A DNA stretch of 64,000 bases, taken from positions 9,927,389 through 9,991,388 of the forward strand of contig OX578277.1 of the NCBI GenBank assembly GCA_951217055.1. The letters run 5' to 3'. This document shows positions 23,162 through 33,776 of this stretch, in pieces (the stretch's first letter is position 1; each line of letters opens with the position of its first letter). The translations under genes and the position numbers were made by a program. The stretch comes from Gerris lacustris. Lineage: Eukaryota; Arthropoda; Insecta; Hemiptera; Gerridae. Under the pieces are notes generated by a model. The model ran no database searches and had not been told where the DNA came from. It saw nothing but the letters and a program-made list of their open reading frames with translations.

Positions 23162-24704
23162 GTACGGTACGCAACTCGTGCGAAAACGGCATTTTGCATT
23201 GCTCGTGTGGTTTTACTACCCTTGCTGTCGCTCGGGTGCAAACACCACACTCGCATGCAAAATGCTACTTTCCGCACTCGATGCGTAATGTACTATTATG
23301 GGGGTTTTCGTCCTCGGTCACATGTATTGCAATTCTCTAGAATAATGTCAGAAAAAAGTCACAAAACATTTCTTATAGAGCTGAGAAAGCAATAGAAATA
23401 CTAAGACTCAATATGAAAAAAAATGTATTTAAAATATTCCTTTCCCACTTGCGCAGAATTATTATAATTTAATAACACCTTAGCTCTTTAAAAGCATATG
23501 TACTTATTACTTATATCATTTTGAAGAAATTAGCTCAAAAATAGTCTCAAATTCAGGGCCGTACCGTGGCTGTGGCGAAGGTGGCCCTTGCCAAGGGCGC
23601 AGGTTTGAGAAGGGCGCAAAATGGAGAAGAGGAAAAACATTTTTTGATTGGTAAGATTGGTCAAAATGAAAACTTTATACTTAGGTATAATTTCGGTTGT
23701 GTGAGCTGTCAATTCGTGTTTTTATGATGAACATTAATCACATTGTGACATTGCGCTTAGCGTGGTGGCGTGCGATTCATGTTTATATTGGCAACGCTAG
23801 GGCCTAGCGTTGCCGCGAGGCGCATCCGCCCCACCCCCTAGCGGCTGGGGCAGTGTTTTTCAACCTTTTTCTAATGGTGGCGCCCCAACTTGGTTAATTG
23901 TTTCTCGCGGCACCCTTATTTCTTAATACTAGTTTAAACAAGTAAAGTGTGAAAAAACAGGTAATTAATAAACTCAATGCACTCACCCATATCGAAAATT
24001 ACTCAATTTATTAACACCATCTTAAATTATTTAAACAGTAAGAACACTTATGATACCGAAAATACGAAAGAAAAAAACGTTTAATAGTTTTTACATATAA
24101 AAAATAATCAAATTAAGGGTTCACAACCAACAAGTGTTGATTTTTTTTTTAATAAAATGATTAAAAAGTTATGGAATATTCTTTTTTTAAAATTGTAATT
24201 ACATTTGTATGTATTCAGTAACAACATTTATGAATAACAATACAATATAATTATATAAATGCCCTAAAAAAAAATGTAATTCTACTTATTATATTTTTAA
24301 AGTACTCATAGTGTAAAAAGTATTTTTTACTTAAGAAATAAAGTTAAGATGTTAATATTGTAAATATCAACTTCAGTGACGGATTAAGGTCTTGCCGGGC
24401 CCTAGGCCAAAGGTCAATTCCGGGGCCCCCTCCCCCCCCTCCACTGACCCATGACACATTTGGATGTTGTCAGTTGAAGAATTTCACATTAATTTTACTT
24501 TTTACTTAACAAATGTATTATCCACTAACTATTTAACAAATTTGGCTAGGTCCTAGGCGCTTTATAGTTTCAAATTTGTCTATTGTTAAATCGTAGACTT
24601 ATTCATTTCATCATTTTCGATGTAAAATAATGATAAGTTACTCAGTTTTTCTTGGGCTAATTTATTTCCTTGATTTTACTCTTTATAACACAGAAAAAAA
24701 AGTA

Positions 24705-25250
24705 ATTTCCAGCAAGTTACGAAAAGGATTTCTTCGGTCATAAGAATTCATAAATACATTATTATTATTTTTAAACGAAAACATGTATAAAAAGTTTAAC
24801 TTTTAAGAAGCAAGGTGTGCATATATTATCCTTTAGTATCTTCGGTATGCTCTTATTTGGTTCTTTTAGGGGTAAAATTGCCGCCATTTTGGAAACACGA
24901 TCTATTTTTGTGAACCAAATTGCAATACCTTTAAAATGATACCCCACTTCAAATTTTCGAATTATAAAAATTTTGGGGCTCTTGAGTTACAGCACCCTAC
25001 ATTTTTTAAAATTTGACTTTTTATATCAACTCTCGGAAATATCATTGGACCACAGAGATGCATATTTTTGTATTTTTGCCTTAGTTTTAGGACCTGTCCT
25101 AATCCCGGTAGCGGAGGGGACATTTTTTGCGTTTCGTTTTAATTTTTTCGGGGTTAAAATGGCCGCTATTTTGGAAACACGATATATATTTGTGATCTAT
25201 ATCTCAGTACCTTTGAAATTATACCTAACTTGAAAATTACAAAAAATATA
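24705..25250 (-). repeat. Dispersed repeat family R2, copy 2, inside hAT B
   Basis: Reverse-oriented relative of 7,536-8,077, with CCGCCATTTTGGAAACACG twice and the CAGCAAGTTAC...TTTCTTCGGTCATA end. It therefore post-dates or rode along with element B. Confidence 0.7.
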
Positions 25251-25319
25251 AAATATTGCGAGTTATTCGCAATTGATCGCAGATCGCAGAAAAGTTTGAG
25301 GGTTTAAAGGTAGATTTTC

Positions 25320-25510
25320 CTAGACGCGACTCCAGCGATAGTCACTAAGCGGTAGTCGCTGGCACAAAAAAAAAGCCACTTCTTGAGTTTGAATGTTAAG
25401 AGTCGCTCAGCTAGGAAAACGGTAACATGCAATCTCAGAAGAGGAGTCCTCAATATAGAAGTCCGCGATAGTCGCTGGGCGACTATCGCTAGGCGACTAT
25501 CGCCCGGCAG
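25320..25510. repeat. Cluster of GCGATAGTCGC inverted units
   Basis: CAGCGATAGTCAC and GGTAGTCGCTGG near 25,333-25,361, then GCGATAGTCGC, GCGACTATCGC, GCGACTATCGC at 25,468-25,504. Units alternate in orientation, so the stretch can fold on itself. Function unknown; it may be the end of a small foldback element. Confidence 0.55.
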
Positions 25511-25519
25511 TTGGTCCTA

Positions 25520-25910
25520 TCATTTCCTACTTGTTCTTGGTACTTCAAAATCACTTCTTCAATAGCCTTTCCTGTATGAGAATATATTGGGAAAAATCCA
25601 AATAAAATTGCCATTGGCTCTCCGTCTTTGTTTAAATATCTTATAATAAATGTCAGTTGGTCGACATGAGTGACATCAGGCGTCGAATGGACAATTATAG
25701 AAAAATATTTTTCACTTATAACTTCGTTTGTTAGACTTCAAAAGTTCCTTGGCCATAATTTTTTCGCAAAATTGTCTGCTAAAAAATCGTAAAATTCACT
25801 TAAATATTCTAAAGCGGTAATGTAGTTACCAACTGAAACATACTTATTAAAATCCTCCCTAGCTCCCCTGATCATCGAGACCACATTTTTATACAAATTT
25901 TATTGTTGCC
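25520..25910 (-). pseudogene. hAT B transposase, DUF4371-like middle part
   Basis: Reading from about 25,896 leftward gives one frame interrupted by a single TGA. It encodes S-V-G-N-Y-I-T-A-L-E-Y-L-S-E-F, then after the stop a segment with S-T-P-D-V-T-H-V-D-Q-L-T and G-F-F-P-I-Y-S-H-T-G. These are the familiar features of the TTF/DUF4371 group of hAT transposases (ZMYM1-like proteins), in which the S-T-P-D region carries an active-site Asp. A frameshift separates this from the V-L-Q-R-V-V-A-T-I-K-F helix immediately upstream. The downstream C-terminal catalytic and dimerisation parts are missing. Inactive. Confidence 0.7.
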
Positions 25911-25950
25911 ACTACTCTCTGCAAAACCTGCCTCATTATAGGCTTTTTCT

Positions 25951-26206
25951 CAGTGGCGTAACTATGGGCCCGCACGGGGCCGCAATGCGGGCGGGCCCCC
26001 AGGGGGCCCCCAAATCCAGAAACAAAAAAGAAACCTCGTATCAACATCGATAGGGACCCCTTTAGAGTATAACAAAATTTCATAGGGGGCCATTCAGTTC
26101 TGAACGTGCAAGTCCTTTTTTTGTTTTGCTCATCAATTTTCTTTGGGGTGAGGGGCCCCCCAAAGAGATCTCGCGTGGGGCCCCCAATGCCATAGCTACG
26201 CCTCTG
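25951..26206. mobile_element. Small hAT-like element C, nested in B
   Basis: 256 bp starting CAGTGGCGTAACTATGG and ending CCATAGCTACGCCTCTG. CTTTTTCT flanks it on the left (25,943-25,950) and recurs at 26,210-26,217, three bases beyond the right end, so the target duplication is probable but not perfectly placed. GC-rich interior with GGGGGCCCCC runs. Its insertion splits the hAT B transposase. A related left end lies at 51,296. Confidence 0.75.
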
Positions 26207-26217
26207 AGTCTTTTTCT

Positions 26218-26470
26218 ATACCAGTACCAATGCGCCCTTCAGATATGTTTCTTTGTATAAATATTTTGACAGAGTTAATATGATCTATTGAATTTTCATG
26301 TATGTTTACTCTGATTGGTGCATTTTTCCAATCCCAGTAACCCTTTTCAAATACAGATTGTTTATTTGAGAATAGTTGGAAATGTAAGCACTATACATTA
26401 GCCACTTCTTATCAGACTTGTTTTTATTATTTCTTATAATTTTTGTAAACATCCATGTTTCATTTTTTTA
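26218..26470 (-). pseudogene. hAT B transposase, N-terminal TTF-type part
   Basis: Minus-strand translation across frame slips gives K-K-W-L-M-Y-S, then F-E-K-G-Y-W-D-W-K-N-A-P, then H-E-N-S-I-D-H, the pattern of the TTF-type zinc finger and following helix in hAT/ZMYM1-like transposases (W-L-x-Y-S ... G-x-x-D-W-K ... H-E-x-S-x-x-H). It continues, after removal of element C, into the 25,520-25,910 piece in the correct order. The frame is broken at least twice. Confidence 0.65.
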
Positions 26471-27195
26471 CAATTGTATTCTCTTTCCCCTAATTTTAAC
26501 TTAATCATGTCTTTTTCTTCTTTTTTTCCGGGCCCCCGTCTGTTGCGGGCCCTAAGCATTGGCCTTGTTGGCCTAGGCCTTAATCCGTCACTGATCAACT
26601 TACTTTTTGTAATATTGTAAATATTTTTCCGTTCAGTATTGTACATTGTACTTAATTAAATTATAATTTCATATTTGCTGTGGTGAAAAGTGAAATGACA
26701 GTTGATGTTTTATCTAAATAAGCTTTTTATATCAACCATTTAACCTTGAACCGAAAAAGGAGTTATTATAGTGTAGCAAGGTGTTAAATAGTACTTTTTT
26801 TTTTTTTAATAATACTTAAATGGTAATTTTTTTACGTGTTAAATAGTACTTTCTAGTAGCGAAAACTAAAAAATTACTTTAACTTTTAGAGCCAGAATTG
26901 CTTAAAAATTTGTTTTACTGACGTTAAAATTCCAAAAAATTTCCGGGGGGGGGCCGCACCCCCCTCTCCCCTGGGGGGTATTCCATACCCCCCAGACCCC
27001 CCGGTGGGGCGCACTTTTACGGGTTTGCCATGTACGCAGGAGCACCTAGGTACGGCCCTGCTCAAATTATACTTTCAACCGTCTGCACAAGTTAATTATT
27101 AAATATAGAATATATCAGAAAATAGAATCGAAACAGATTCAGACGCCATATACGTTATGTGTTACACTAAATTAGATCTTTTTTTTTTTTTAAAA

Positions 27196-28080
27196 AATTG
27201 AAACGTTTATAAACTAAGCATCGCGTGGCTCTATCATTGAAGCGAGCGTATAATAACAAATATGTAATGAATATTGAGAAAAATAGATAATCATGATGAG
27301 TTTATTGTTGAAGAGTATGATGGTAGAAGAGAGTCTAGTAGTGAGGGAGCCACCCTGCATTCTTACTTTTCCACTAACCACACATCTCCTTTTCAATTAT
27401 TATAAAATGTATCACTTCACAACACAAAAACTTTTGCTTGTATCAAGTTGAAATTTTACATACCTGTTACAATTGTACTTTAGACTTTTTTTTTGTAGGA
27501 TATATAGGACATTTTATTAAAATCGTTACGTTAGAACGTAAGATATCGGTAAAAATGTTTTATTTCTCTAAACGAGTAGGTCCGCATTAATAGTTTTAAC
27601 GATCTTTATCACTTCATAGAGATGTAGCTGTTGATTTTACTTTAAAAAAAATAATAAGATATATATATATACAGGGTGACCCGCGATAAAATGTCATAAA
27701 GAAACTGGGAGATTCTATGGGTCAAATGCAACAAAAAATGTCGAGTAAGCATATGCCCATATCTCAATAGTTCTCGAGATATCGATTTATTTCTTTTTTT
27801 AAAGTGCTTCACGAAAATTTTCAAAAAATGCCTAATATCTCAAAAACTAAATGAAATAGAGAAATTGGGCTATGGACCAATTTTAAAGAGCATAAAAAAT
27901 CCTTTCAGAATCATTCATTTATTTATAAATTATCAGCTGCTAAGCATCTAGCATATATATATATAGTAATGGTGGGATATATATAAGTTATAGTGGGACA
28001 CGTAAAGTTACTGACAGACAGACAGAAAGGATGCATAGTTTGTTGAATGTAAGAAGCTCGCTTACGCTCGATTCATCAGT
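27196..28080 (-). repeat. Repeat family Z, reverse copy, interrupted
   Basis: 27,196-27,645 matches the right part of 55,571-56,100 (GCATCGTGTGGCTCTATCATT and the TTAATAGTTTTAACGATCTTT segment). 27,957-28,080 matches the left part (CTGTCTGTCTGTCAGT and AGCTTCTTACATTC in reverse). The gap is filled by the element at 27,655-27,958. Z elements have inverted ends GAAGCGAGCRTA. Confidence 0.65.
27655..27958 (+). repeat. Insertion beginning CAGGGTGACCC, bordered by (TA)n
   Basis: TATATATATATACAGGGTGACC at the left and GCATATATATATATAG at the right delimit ~300 bp. CAGGGTGWCC ends preceded by TA are common on insect Tc1/mariner-related elements. The right terminus is not identified. Confidence 0.45.
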
Positions 28081-28229
28081 TATTTACAAATTTTAAATAA
28101 TTTATCGGAAACTAATATCACAACAGTCACCAACACTATAATAGTGATCTTCCTCGTCAAATTCGAAGAAAAAAAATCAGATTGACTGAACACGACACCA
28201 ATACAAGCAAAACTAAAACCAAACCCTGG

Positions 28230-31090
28230 TTTTTTTTTTTTTTTTTTTTTTAAATTTTATTTGAGTACTGCAACTACAATATATACTAATTGTTTTAAGC
28301 AGTAATGATCAAAGAATGTGTGACTTGAATTACATGATGTAAGAAACTATCCAGTGATAGCACTTACTAATTATATAGGTTTTATTGACATAAAGAAAAT
28401 AAACTAACTCGATTAAATTAATATACATATATCAGTTATCTAAGAGGTCGCGCGGCCACTGCCTCTTCAGACGTCTTGTAGGATTTTCAGGAATGGACCG
28501 GGAAAACAGACTGTGGACTAGTGGATTAGAATGGTCGGAAAGGGAATCGTGGAAGGATTTGTATCTGGATATGGCTAGATCTCGGACATAGGGTACTTTG
28601 AGGTCGTTGTGAAGGATAAAATTGTATACATAGAAGGGAGCGTCAGCTATTTTTCTTAGGATTTTGGATTGGAGAGATTGGATTCGATAGGAATTGGAGG
28701 GCTTGGTGCAACCCCAGAGTTCTATACCATATGTCCATATAGGCTTAATTATTGTGTTATAAATAAGTACTTTGTTCTGCATGTTGAGTTTAGATGTGTT
28801 GTGTAAGAGTCTATGTAAGAGTTTGTAGCGTGTATTGCATGTTTGGCGTATATGTTTAGTGTGGTGTGCCCATGTTAGACGACGATCTAAGTGTAGCCCC
28901 AGGTAGCGGATGGAATTGTAATGAGGAATAAGGATTTGGTTAAGGGTAACTGGTTCACACATACCGTGCCTTAGAGCGAAGGTCACGTGAGAGCTTTTTG
29001 TTTCATTTACTTTTATTCGCCATTTCTTAAACCAGGTTTCCAGGAGAAGAAGGTGCTGTTGGACATGATCGGAGGCTGTACGAGGAGACTTATTTGAGGA
29101 TAGGATACATTTATCGTCGGCGAAGGAAGCAAGAACTGTTGAAGGATGCTGGGGAACATCGGATGTATAAATGGAATAAAGGATAGGACCTAAAATGCTA
29201 CCTTGGGGCACCCCTGCTTCTACAGGGAGGATAGAAGAGATCGAGGAGTTATAGGAGACTTGGAAGGAACGGTTTTCCAGGAAGGATTTTAGGATGAGGT
29301 AATAGGTGAAAGGAAGGATACTCTTGAGCTTCCAAAGTAAGCCGGCGTGCCATACCCTATCAAAAGCCTGAGCTTCATCTAAGAAGACAGCCGAACAATA
29401 CTTTTTTTGCTCAAGAGCAGAGGAAATCACATCCACAACTCTGTGACACTGTTGGACGGTGGAGTGGAGGGAACGGAAGCCAAGCTGGTGATCAGGAATG
29501 ATTTTGAGGGATTCTATTACAGGGTTTATGCGGCGTAGGAGAAGCTTTTCGAGGATTTTTCCTAGTATAGGGAGGAGGCTGATAGGGCGGTAGGAAGAAG
29601 TTAGATGAGTTGGTTTATGAGGTTTAGGTATCATTATTATTTTGGCAAACTTCCACAGAAGTGGGAAATGTGTGGTTCTAAGGACGGCATTATATATATA
29701 TGTGAGGTACAGGACTGCTTTTTTTGGGAGGTGTTTGAGGATGTAAGAGGTGATTAAGTCATATCCTGGAGCTTTGTTGGAAGGAAGCTTGTTTATTATG
29801 TACCAAACATCAGAGGGGTGGAAACATTTTGGGGGAGGGGATAATTGTAAAGGGATTGATAGGTCGTCTGTTATTTTCTGGGAGTGATTAGGTTCGTGGA
29901 TATCAGGATGAGGAGTGAACTGCTTGGAGAGGAAATGAGCAAAGAGCTCTGATTTATCATCATCACTCTTTGCCCAGGACAGGTCAGGTTTTTGAAGGGG
30001 AGAAGGGATTATTTTGTGTTTTAGGATTTTTCGGGTTGCATGCCAAAGGGATTTGTCTTTAGTGGTTAGTTTGTTGGTATAGTCTGTGAACCGTTGTGAG
30101 TTATACGTCTTAAGTGCTATAGTCAGTTGTCTACTTAGTCTGTTAAAAGTCTGTTTGTCAGTTCGGGTCCTGGTCCGTTGCCACCGTGCTCTAGCTCGTC
30201 GTTTGTCACCTATTAATGTCCGTATAGTAAGTGGTAGTTGTAAGTCAGTAGAAGTCCGTTGTTGCTTAAAAGGTCTTGTAGAGTCCCAAATGCTTGTCTG
30301 TATTGTCTCAGTCAATTTTTGTACAGCTGTATCTATCTCGTCAGAGGTTTTCAGTGACACTCGTAAGTCTAGTCTGTCTTCTGTCAGTTGTCGAAATGAG
30401 TCCCAGTCAACAAGTCCGTTAATTAACGTTTGTCTAGAAGGTATAGGGGAAGGATGAAGTTCTAGGAGTAGTAGGACAGCGCTGTGGTCTGAGGAGAGGT
30501 CGTGAAGGTTCATAACAGTAGGGTTTAGATGGGTTATTGGAGAGGTAATAAAGAAATCCAGGAGGTCAGGGAGTTTTTGAGGATCAGATGGCCAGTAGGT
30601 GTAATCAGGAGGTGTTTGGACTTGGTAGTTAGAGGATAGAAGGGTGGGAAGAAGAGCAGAAGATCCTCGGGGATTTCTAGTTCTACAGCCCCACTGGGGA
30701 TGTTTAGCGTTGTAATCCCCACCTGCTATAAACCTGGGACCGAAGGAGCGGAAAAGGGAGGAAAAATCTTGGTGGGAAACGTGTTTACTAGGAGGGCAGT
30801 AGATGGATGAGATAGTGAAATCAAGGGGAGCCGTGCTTAAAGTTATGGATGCGGACTGAATTGATTCCGTGGGATCGGAAGGGAGGAGGAAGTGGGAGAG
30901 CGTATTTCTAACTAATATTGCACTACCCCCTTGTGCAGTGTTATTTGGATGGTCCGTTCTGTACGTAATGTAGTCTCGTATGTGAAAGTGTGATCGTGTT
31001 GTGAAGTGTGTTTCTGTTATTAGTGCAATATCTATTCTTTTATCATGAAGCAGAGTATCTAGTTCCTGTTTATGTTGGGTTGCACCATTG
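28230..31090 (-). mobile_element. 5'-truncated Jockey-type LINE with poly(A) and target duplication
   Basis: The minus-strand element ends in a ~22-nt A-tail (T run at 28,230-28,251). AAACCCTGG flanks both sides (28,221-28,229 and 31,091-31,099), the signature of target-primed insertion. ORF1 and the 5' UTR are missing; truncation falls just inside the endonuclease domain. The 3' UTR is about 180 bp. The good frame and clean duplications suggest recent insertion. Confidence 0.9.
28432..31089 (-). CDS. LINE ORF2: APE-type endonuclease and reverse transcriptase
   Basis: A single frame without stops runs from the truncation point to TGA at 28,432 (885 residues; the first in-frame ATG is only at 30,513, so simple ORF calls miss the endonuclease). 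Residues ~1-195 are the APE-like endonuclease: I-T-E-T-H near 40, G-G-D-Y-N-A-K-H-P-Q-W-G near 120-131, and S-S-D-H at the end, all matching catalytic motifs. The reverse transcriptase follows: A-P-G-Y-D (~441), Y-R-P-I-S-L-L-P (~499), motif A F-L-D-E-A-Q-A-F-D (~569), motif B G-V-P-Q-G-S-I-L-G-P (~626), motif C F-A-D-D (~656), and Y-L-G-L-H-L-D. The layout fits the Jockey clade (no RNase H). Motif A has Glu where Jockey elements usually have Val, but the catalytic Asp residues remain. Only the start of the endonuclease is missing, so it cannot be expressed as a normal ORF2. Confidence 0.9.
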   Translation of the reverse strand, partial: NGATQHKQELDTLLHDKRIDIALITETHFTTRSHFHIRDYITYRTDHPNNTAQGGSAILVRNTLSHFLLPSDPTESIQSASITLSTAPLDFTISSIYCPPSKHVSHQDFSSLFRSFGPRFIAGGDYNAKHPQWGCRTRNPRGSSALLPTLLSSNYQVQTPPDYTYWPSDPQKLPDLLDFFITSPITHLNPTVMNLHDLSSDHSAVLLLLELHPSPIPSRQTLINGLVDWDSFRQLTEDRLDLRVSLKTSDEIDTAVQKLTETIQTSIWDSTRPFKQQRTSTDLQLPLTIRTLIGDKRRARARWQRTRTRTDKQTFNRLSRQLTIALKTYNSQRFTDYTNKLTTKDKSLWHATRKILKHKIIPSPLQKPDLSWAKSDDDKSELFAHFLSKQFTPHPDIHEPNHSQKITDDLSIPLQLSPPPKCFHPSDVWYIINKLPSNKAPGYDLITSYILKHLPKKAVLYLTYIYNAVLRTTHFPLLWKFAKIIMIPKPHKPTHLTSSYRPISLLPILGKILEKLLLRRINPVIESLKIIPDHQLGFRSLHSTVQQCHRVVDVISSALEQKKYCSAVFLDEAQAFDRVWHAGLLWKLKSILPFTYYLILKSFLENRSFQVSYNSSISSILPVEAGVPQGSILGPILYSIYTSDVPQHPSTVLASFADDKCILSSNKSPRTASDHVQQHLLLLETWFKKWRIKVNETKSSHVTFALRHGMCEPVTLNQILIPHYNSIRYLGLHLDRRLTWAHHTKHIRQTCNTRYKLLHRLLHNTSKLNMQNKVLIYNTIIKPIWTYGIELWGCTKPSNSYRIQSLQSKILRKIADAPFYVYNFILHNDLKVPYVRDLAISRYKSFHDSLSDHSNPLVHSLFSRSIPENPTRRLKRQWPRDLLDN

Positions 31091-31114
31091 AAACCCTGGT
31101 TTAAAATTTAAATT

Positions 31115-31116
<2 letters not shown>

Positions 31117-31188
<72 letters not shown>
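31117..31188. repeat. (TA)n microsatellite
   Basis: 72 bp of TA repeats immediately beyond the LINE target site. Confidence 0.95.
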
Positions 31189-31193
<5 letters not shown>

Positions 31194-31498
31194 TTCAAAA
31201 TCAACAAAAAAATTTATTTTCCCACAAATTACTATCACAATAATTTCTCTATTTGTATATATTATCCATAATGCGAAACTAAACAATTCATATTTTAGTC
31301 AGACAATAAATTAAAAAGCAAAGTGCAACATAATACAGAAAATAAATAGATAACCGAAAGAAAAAAGAAAATCTAGTTAAAATTTCGCTGACCAAACATT
31401 TATATATTTACGCTGACCAAAGATGGTCAATGAAAATAGTCAATAGGCACAAAACTGACCTATCATATCAGGTCAACAAACTAGCAGACAATTCAGCG

Positions 31499-31501
<3 letters not shown>
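31189..31501. other. No recognisable feature
   Basis: AT-rich spacer between two (TA)n arrays. CGCTGACCAAA occurs twice at 31,387 and 31,411. Confidence 0.35.

Positions 31502-31574
<73 letters not shown>
31502..31574. repeat. (TA)n microsatellite
   Basis: 73 bp of TA repeats. Confidence 0.95.
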
Positions 31575-31578
<4 letters not shown>

Positions 31579-31581
31579 ATA

Positions 31582-32063
31582 CAGGGTGTCCCATTTCAAG
31601 TGGATCAAACGGTTATAGCTTTTGAACAAGGGAAAAATCGAACAAATTGAACAAAAAAAACGTTTATCAAGTAAAAATTGTAATACTTTAGGCGTAGTTT
31701 AATGAAACAAAGAGAAAAAAATTGGTTCCGCCCTTCAAAGGGTCAATTTGGACCATTGAGAAAGTATTTACCTCTTGACCCTCATTTTTTTTTATTTTTC
31801 TGAAAATTTCACTAAAAACCATGAAAAACAAATGTTAGTTACATTTTTGTCACATCTTTTATAGTTTAAGCAAAAATATTCTTTTAGTACGCGGTTTTTA
31901 CAATAAAAAGTATGTAACATTTTAATTTTATATTAAAGTTTTTAAACGTAATAACTTACTAATGAAGTTGTAATTTTATATTAAAATTTTTTAAACATAA
32001 TTACTTACTAATGAAGTTGTCATTTTATATTAAAATTTTTAAACGTAATAATAAATAATGAAG
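31582..32063 (+). repeat. CAGGGTGTCCC-type repeat end plus 48-bp tandem triplication
   Basis: CAGGGTGTCCCATTTCAAG next to (TA)n is a common insect DNA-element terminus. At 31,925-32,063 the block ATTTTATATTAAA...AAACGTAATAACTTACTAATG occurs three times with a ~48-bp period. No ORF. Confidence 0.55.
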
Positions 32064-33198
32064 ATATTTTAGAATCTTTTACGAATAATTTGGATGGATA
32101 TAATAAACCCTTCTCAGTGTTTTTGGAGATAATATGTTTATTTTTCTACATTTTTCCGCCATTTTTTATAAATTGAATAATAATTTTACTACAACTATAA
32201 CGTCAGTAGAAATATTAACGAAATAGATCAAATCGCAGATTTGATTATATTAACAAGATAATATATTAGCTAGATATAGATTATAAACCACTTGTTAGTT
32301 ACAACTAACAAGTTTAAACAAATAAACAACCTACAGGTTGTTTATTTGTTTGTCCCTACTTTAATAATATTGTAACTCTAAATTTTTAGTAAGTAGAGAA
32401 TTGGTTCCTTTAGTTTTTTACTTTACTTGTTGCTAGGTCTTAAGAAAACAATTAAAAAAAGTGTTTAATTAAATTTTTGTAAATATATAAAATTGTAAAG
32501 GATAAAGTGATAACTGTGGAATTGTCGCCTTCATACGATTTTGTACAACCAAACGATGTATACTATTAGAAATAAACTTTTTAAAAGTGAAAAAAAGATA
32601 GATTATATTAAAAATATTTTATCATTTTTTATAACTTATTCCCTAAACGTGTAAACATAGATTCATTAATTACATTATTGTTAATTGTTTTTTAATTTGA
32701 GCGCAAAACGATTGATAGATGCGATGTCCGGTATTATTAAGACGCTGCAGTTTTGATTATAATATATTACCAATTAATTACCCGTGCTCCGCTACAAAAG
32801 TAATTAATTTAGGAGTACTAAGAAAGTTTTTATTAAAGTAGAGGCATTTTCCTTATGCACCCCCCCTCCCCCCTCCAACTCAAGGTTTAAATTGGAATTA
32901 TGTTTAATAAATAAATTCTTACAGCCTATACAGTAAAGCCTTACCCTAATTACTAACTACCACACTTCAGAAGCTTCTAAGCTCAATTCCCCGATTTGTT
33001 TTTTTACTTTTGCCCATATTTCCCTAGTGCGATGTCCATATTTGCATATAAATAGCCACCATCTTGATTTAAGATGACGAATTGAAAAAAAATAAATATA
33101 ATTAATGTTGGTTAATGGGGGATAAATAATTATCAATTAATATTTAAAATAATGAACTCCTGTTGAAAAAATTATACATGCAAGTATCACTACTTTTG
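32064..33198. other. No recognisable feature
   Basis: AT-rich and apparently single-copy within the window. A small inverted repeat, AACAACCTACAGGTTGTT, lies near 32,325-32,342. No ORF. Confidence 0.35.
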
Positions 33199-33304
33199 TC
33201 CATAGTATTTTTTTTTTTTTATTTTTTTTTTTTTTTTGGTTGTAGTTTTAGTCCCGTTCAACAGCTCATTAGGTCATTACAGGACGGGGTTATTCCATAG
33301 TATT
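33199..33304 (-). mobile_element. Second severely 5'-truncated LINE 3' stub
   Basis: Minus strand carries only ~55 bp of 3' terminus (CCTGTAATGACCTAATGAGC and TTGAACGGGACTAAAACTAC) plus an A-rich tail. CCATAGTATT is duplicated on both sides (33,199 and 33,293). Same family as 18,371-18,487. Confidence 0.75.
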
Positions 33305-33740
33305 ATTATTATTATTATTATTATTATTTTAATCTCAGTACAAACTGGTGAATTAATGCAGTACCGAGTGTATTAACCAAATCGCTCCATTTTACTAACG
33401 ATTAATATAATTGAGGGGGGTGAAATGAGAAGCAAAGAGATATCAATTGTCATTTTTCTTTATTGAAATGCACATAAGTGCAGGAAATGGATTGTTAATA
33501 CATAATATGAAATGTCGGTGGTTTAAGTTCTTACTAGCTGTGATCTAGTGGAATGGAAATCAACTACGTCGGGATTAATTTGTTATGTTTGCCGGCCAAT
33601 TTAAATTTAAAACTACGATTTCTCAAAATTGTGCAAATGTCACTTGTATCCCTTGGCTTATGACCCCCCTCAATTAAAAGTAATAATACTTATGGATATA
33701 AATTAATAATATTAGTAGTACAATAATCATTTAAACTACA

Positions 33741-33776
<36 letters not shown>

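Larger units (their letters stand above)
22540..23350 (+). repeat. Dispersed repeat containing a short coding exon
   Basis: The sequence from about 22,700 to 23,310 is shared, inverted, with 2,086-2,545. It includes a perfect-stem hairpin (22,829-22,874), a leader-like stretch and the exon at 22,979-23,113. After the exon comes AAGTACGGTACGCAACTCG...CACACTCGCATGCAAAATG, the conserved part. Confidence 0.65.
24374..26593 (-). mobile_element. hAT element B, nested in A; carries transposase remnants
   Basis: Ends CAGTGACGGATTAAGG and CCTTAATCCGTCACTG are perfect 16-bp inverted repeats flanked by the exact 8-bp duplication ATCAACTT (24,366-24,373 and 26,594-26,601). It is inserted in element A. 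On the minus strand it holds two pieces of one hAT transposase (26,218-26,470 and 25,520-25,910), separated by element C. It also contains an R2 repeat copy at its left. Total 2,220 bp. Confidence 0.9.
23554..27060. mobile_element. hAT element A (outer), 3.5 kb with insertions
   Basis: Terminal inverted repeats CAGGGCCGTACC and GGTACGGCCCTG are bracketed by an exact 8-bp duplication, CTCAAATT, at 23,546-23,553 and 27,061-27,068. Terminus and target size are diagnostic of the hAT superfamily. Subtracting nested element B leaves about 1.28 kb with no transposase, so A is non-autonomous. Its interior includes a hAT-like CAGTGTTTTTCAACC end at 23,851 without a partner, suggesting a further decayed insertion. 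Confidence 0.9.

Noticed and set aside
23851..23890. CAGTGTTTTTCAACC as another nested hAT element
   Set aside because: It is a good hAT-type terminus, but no inverted partner or target duplication was found, so it is only mentioned under element A.
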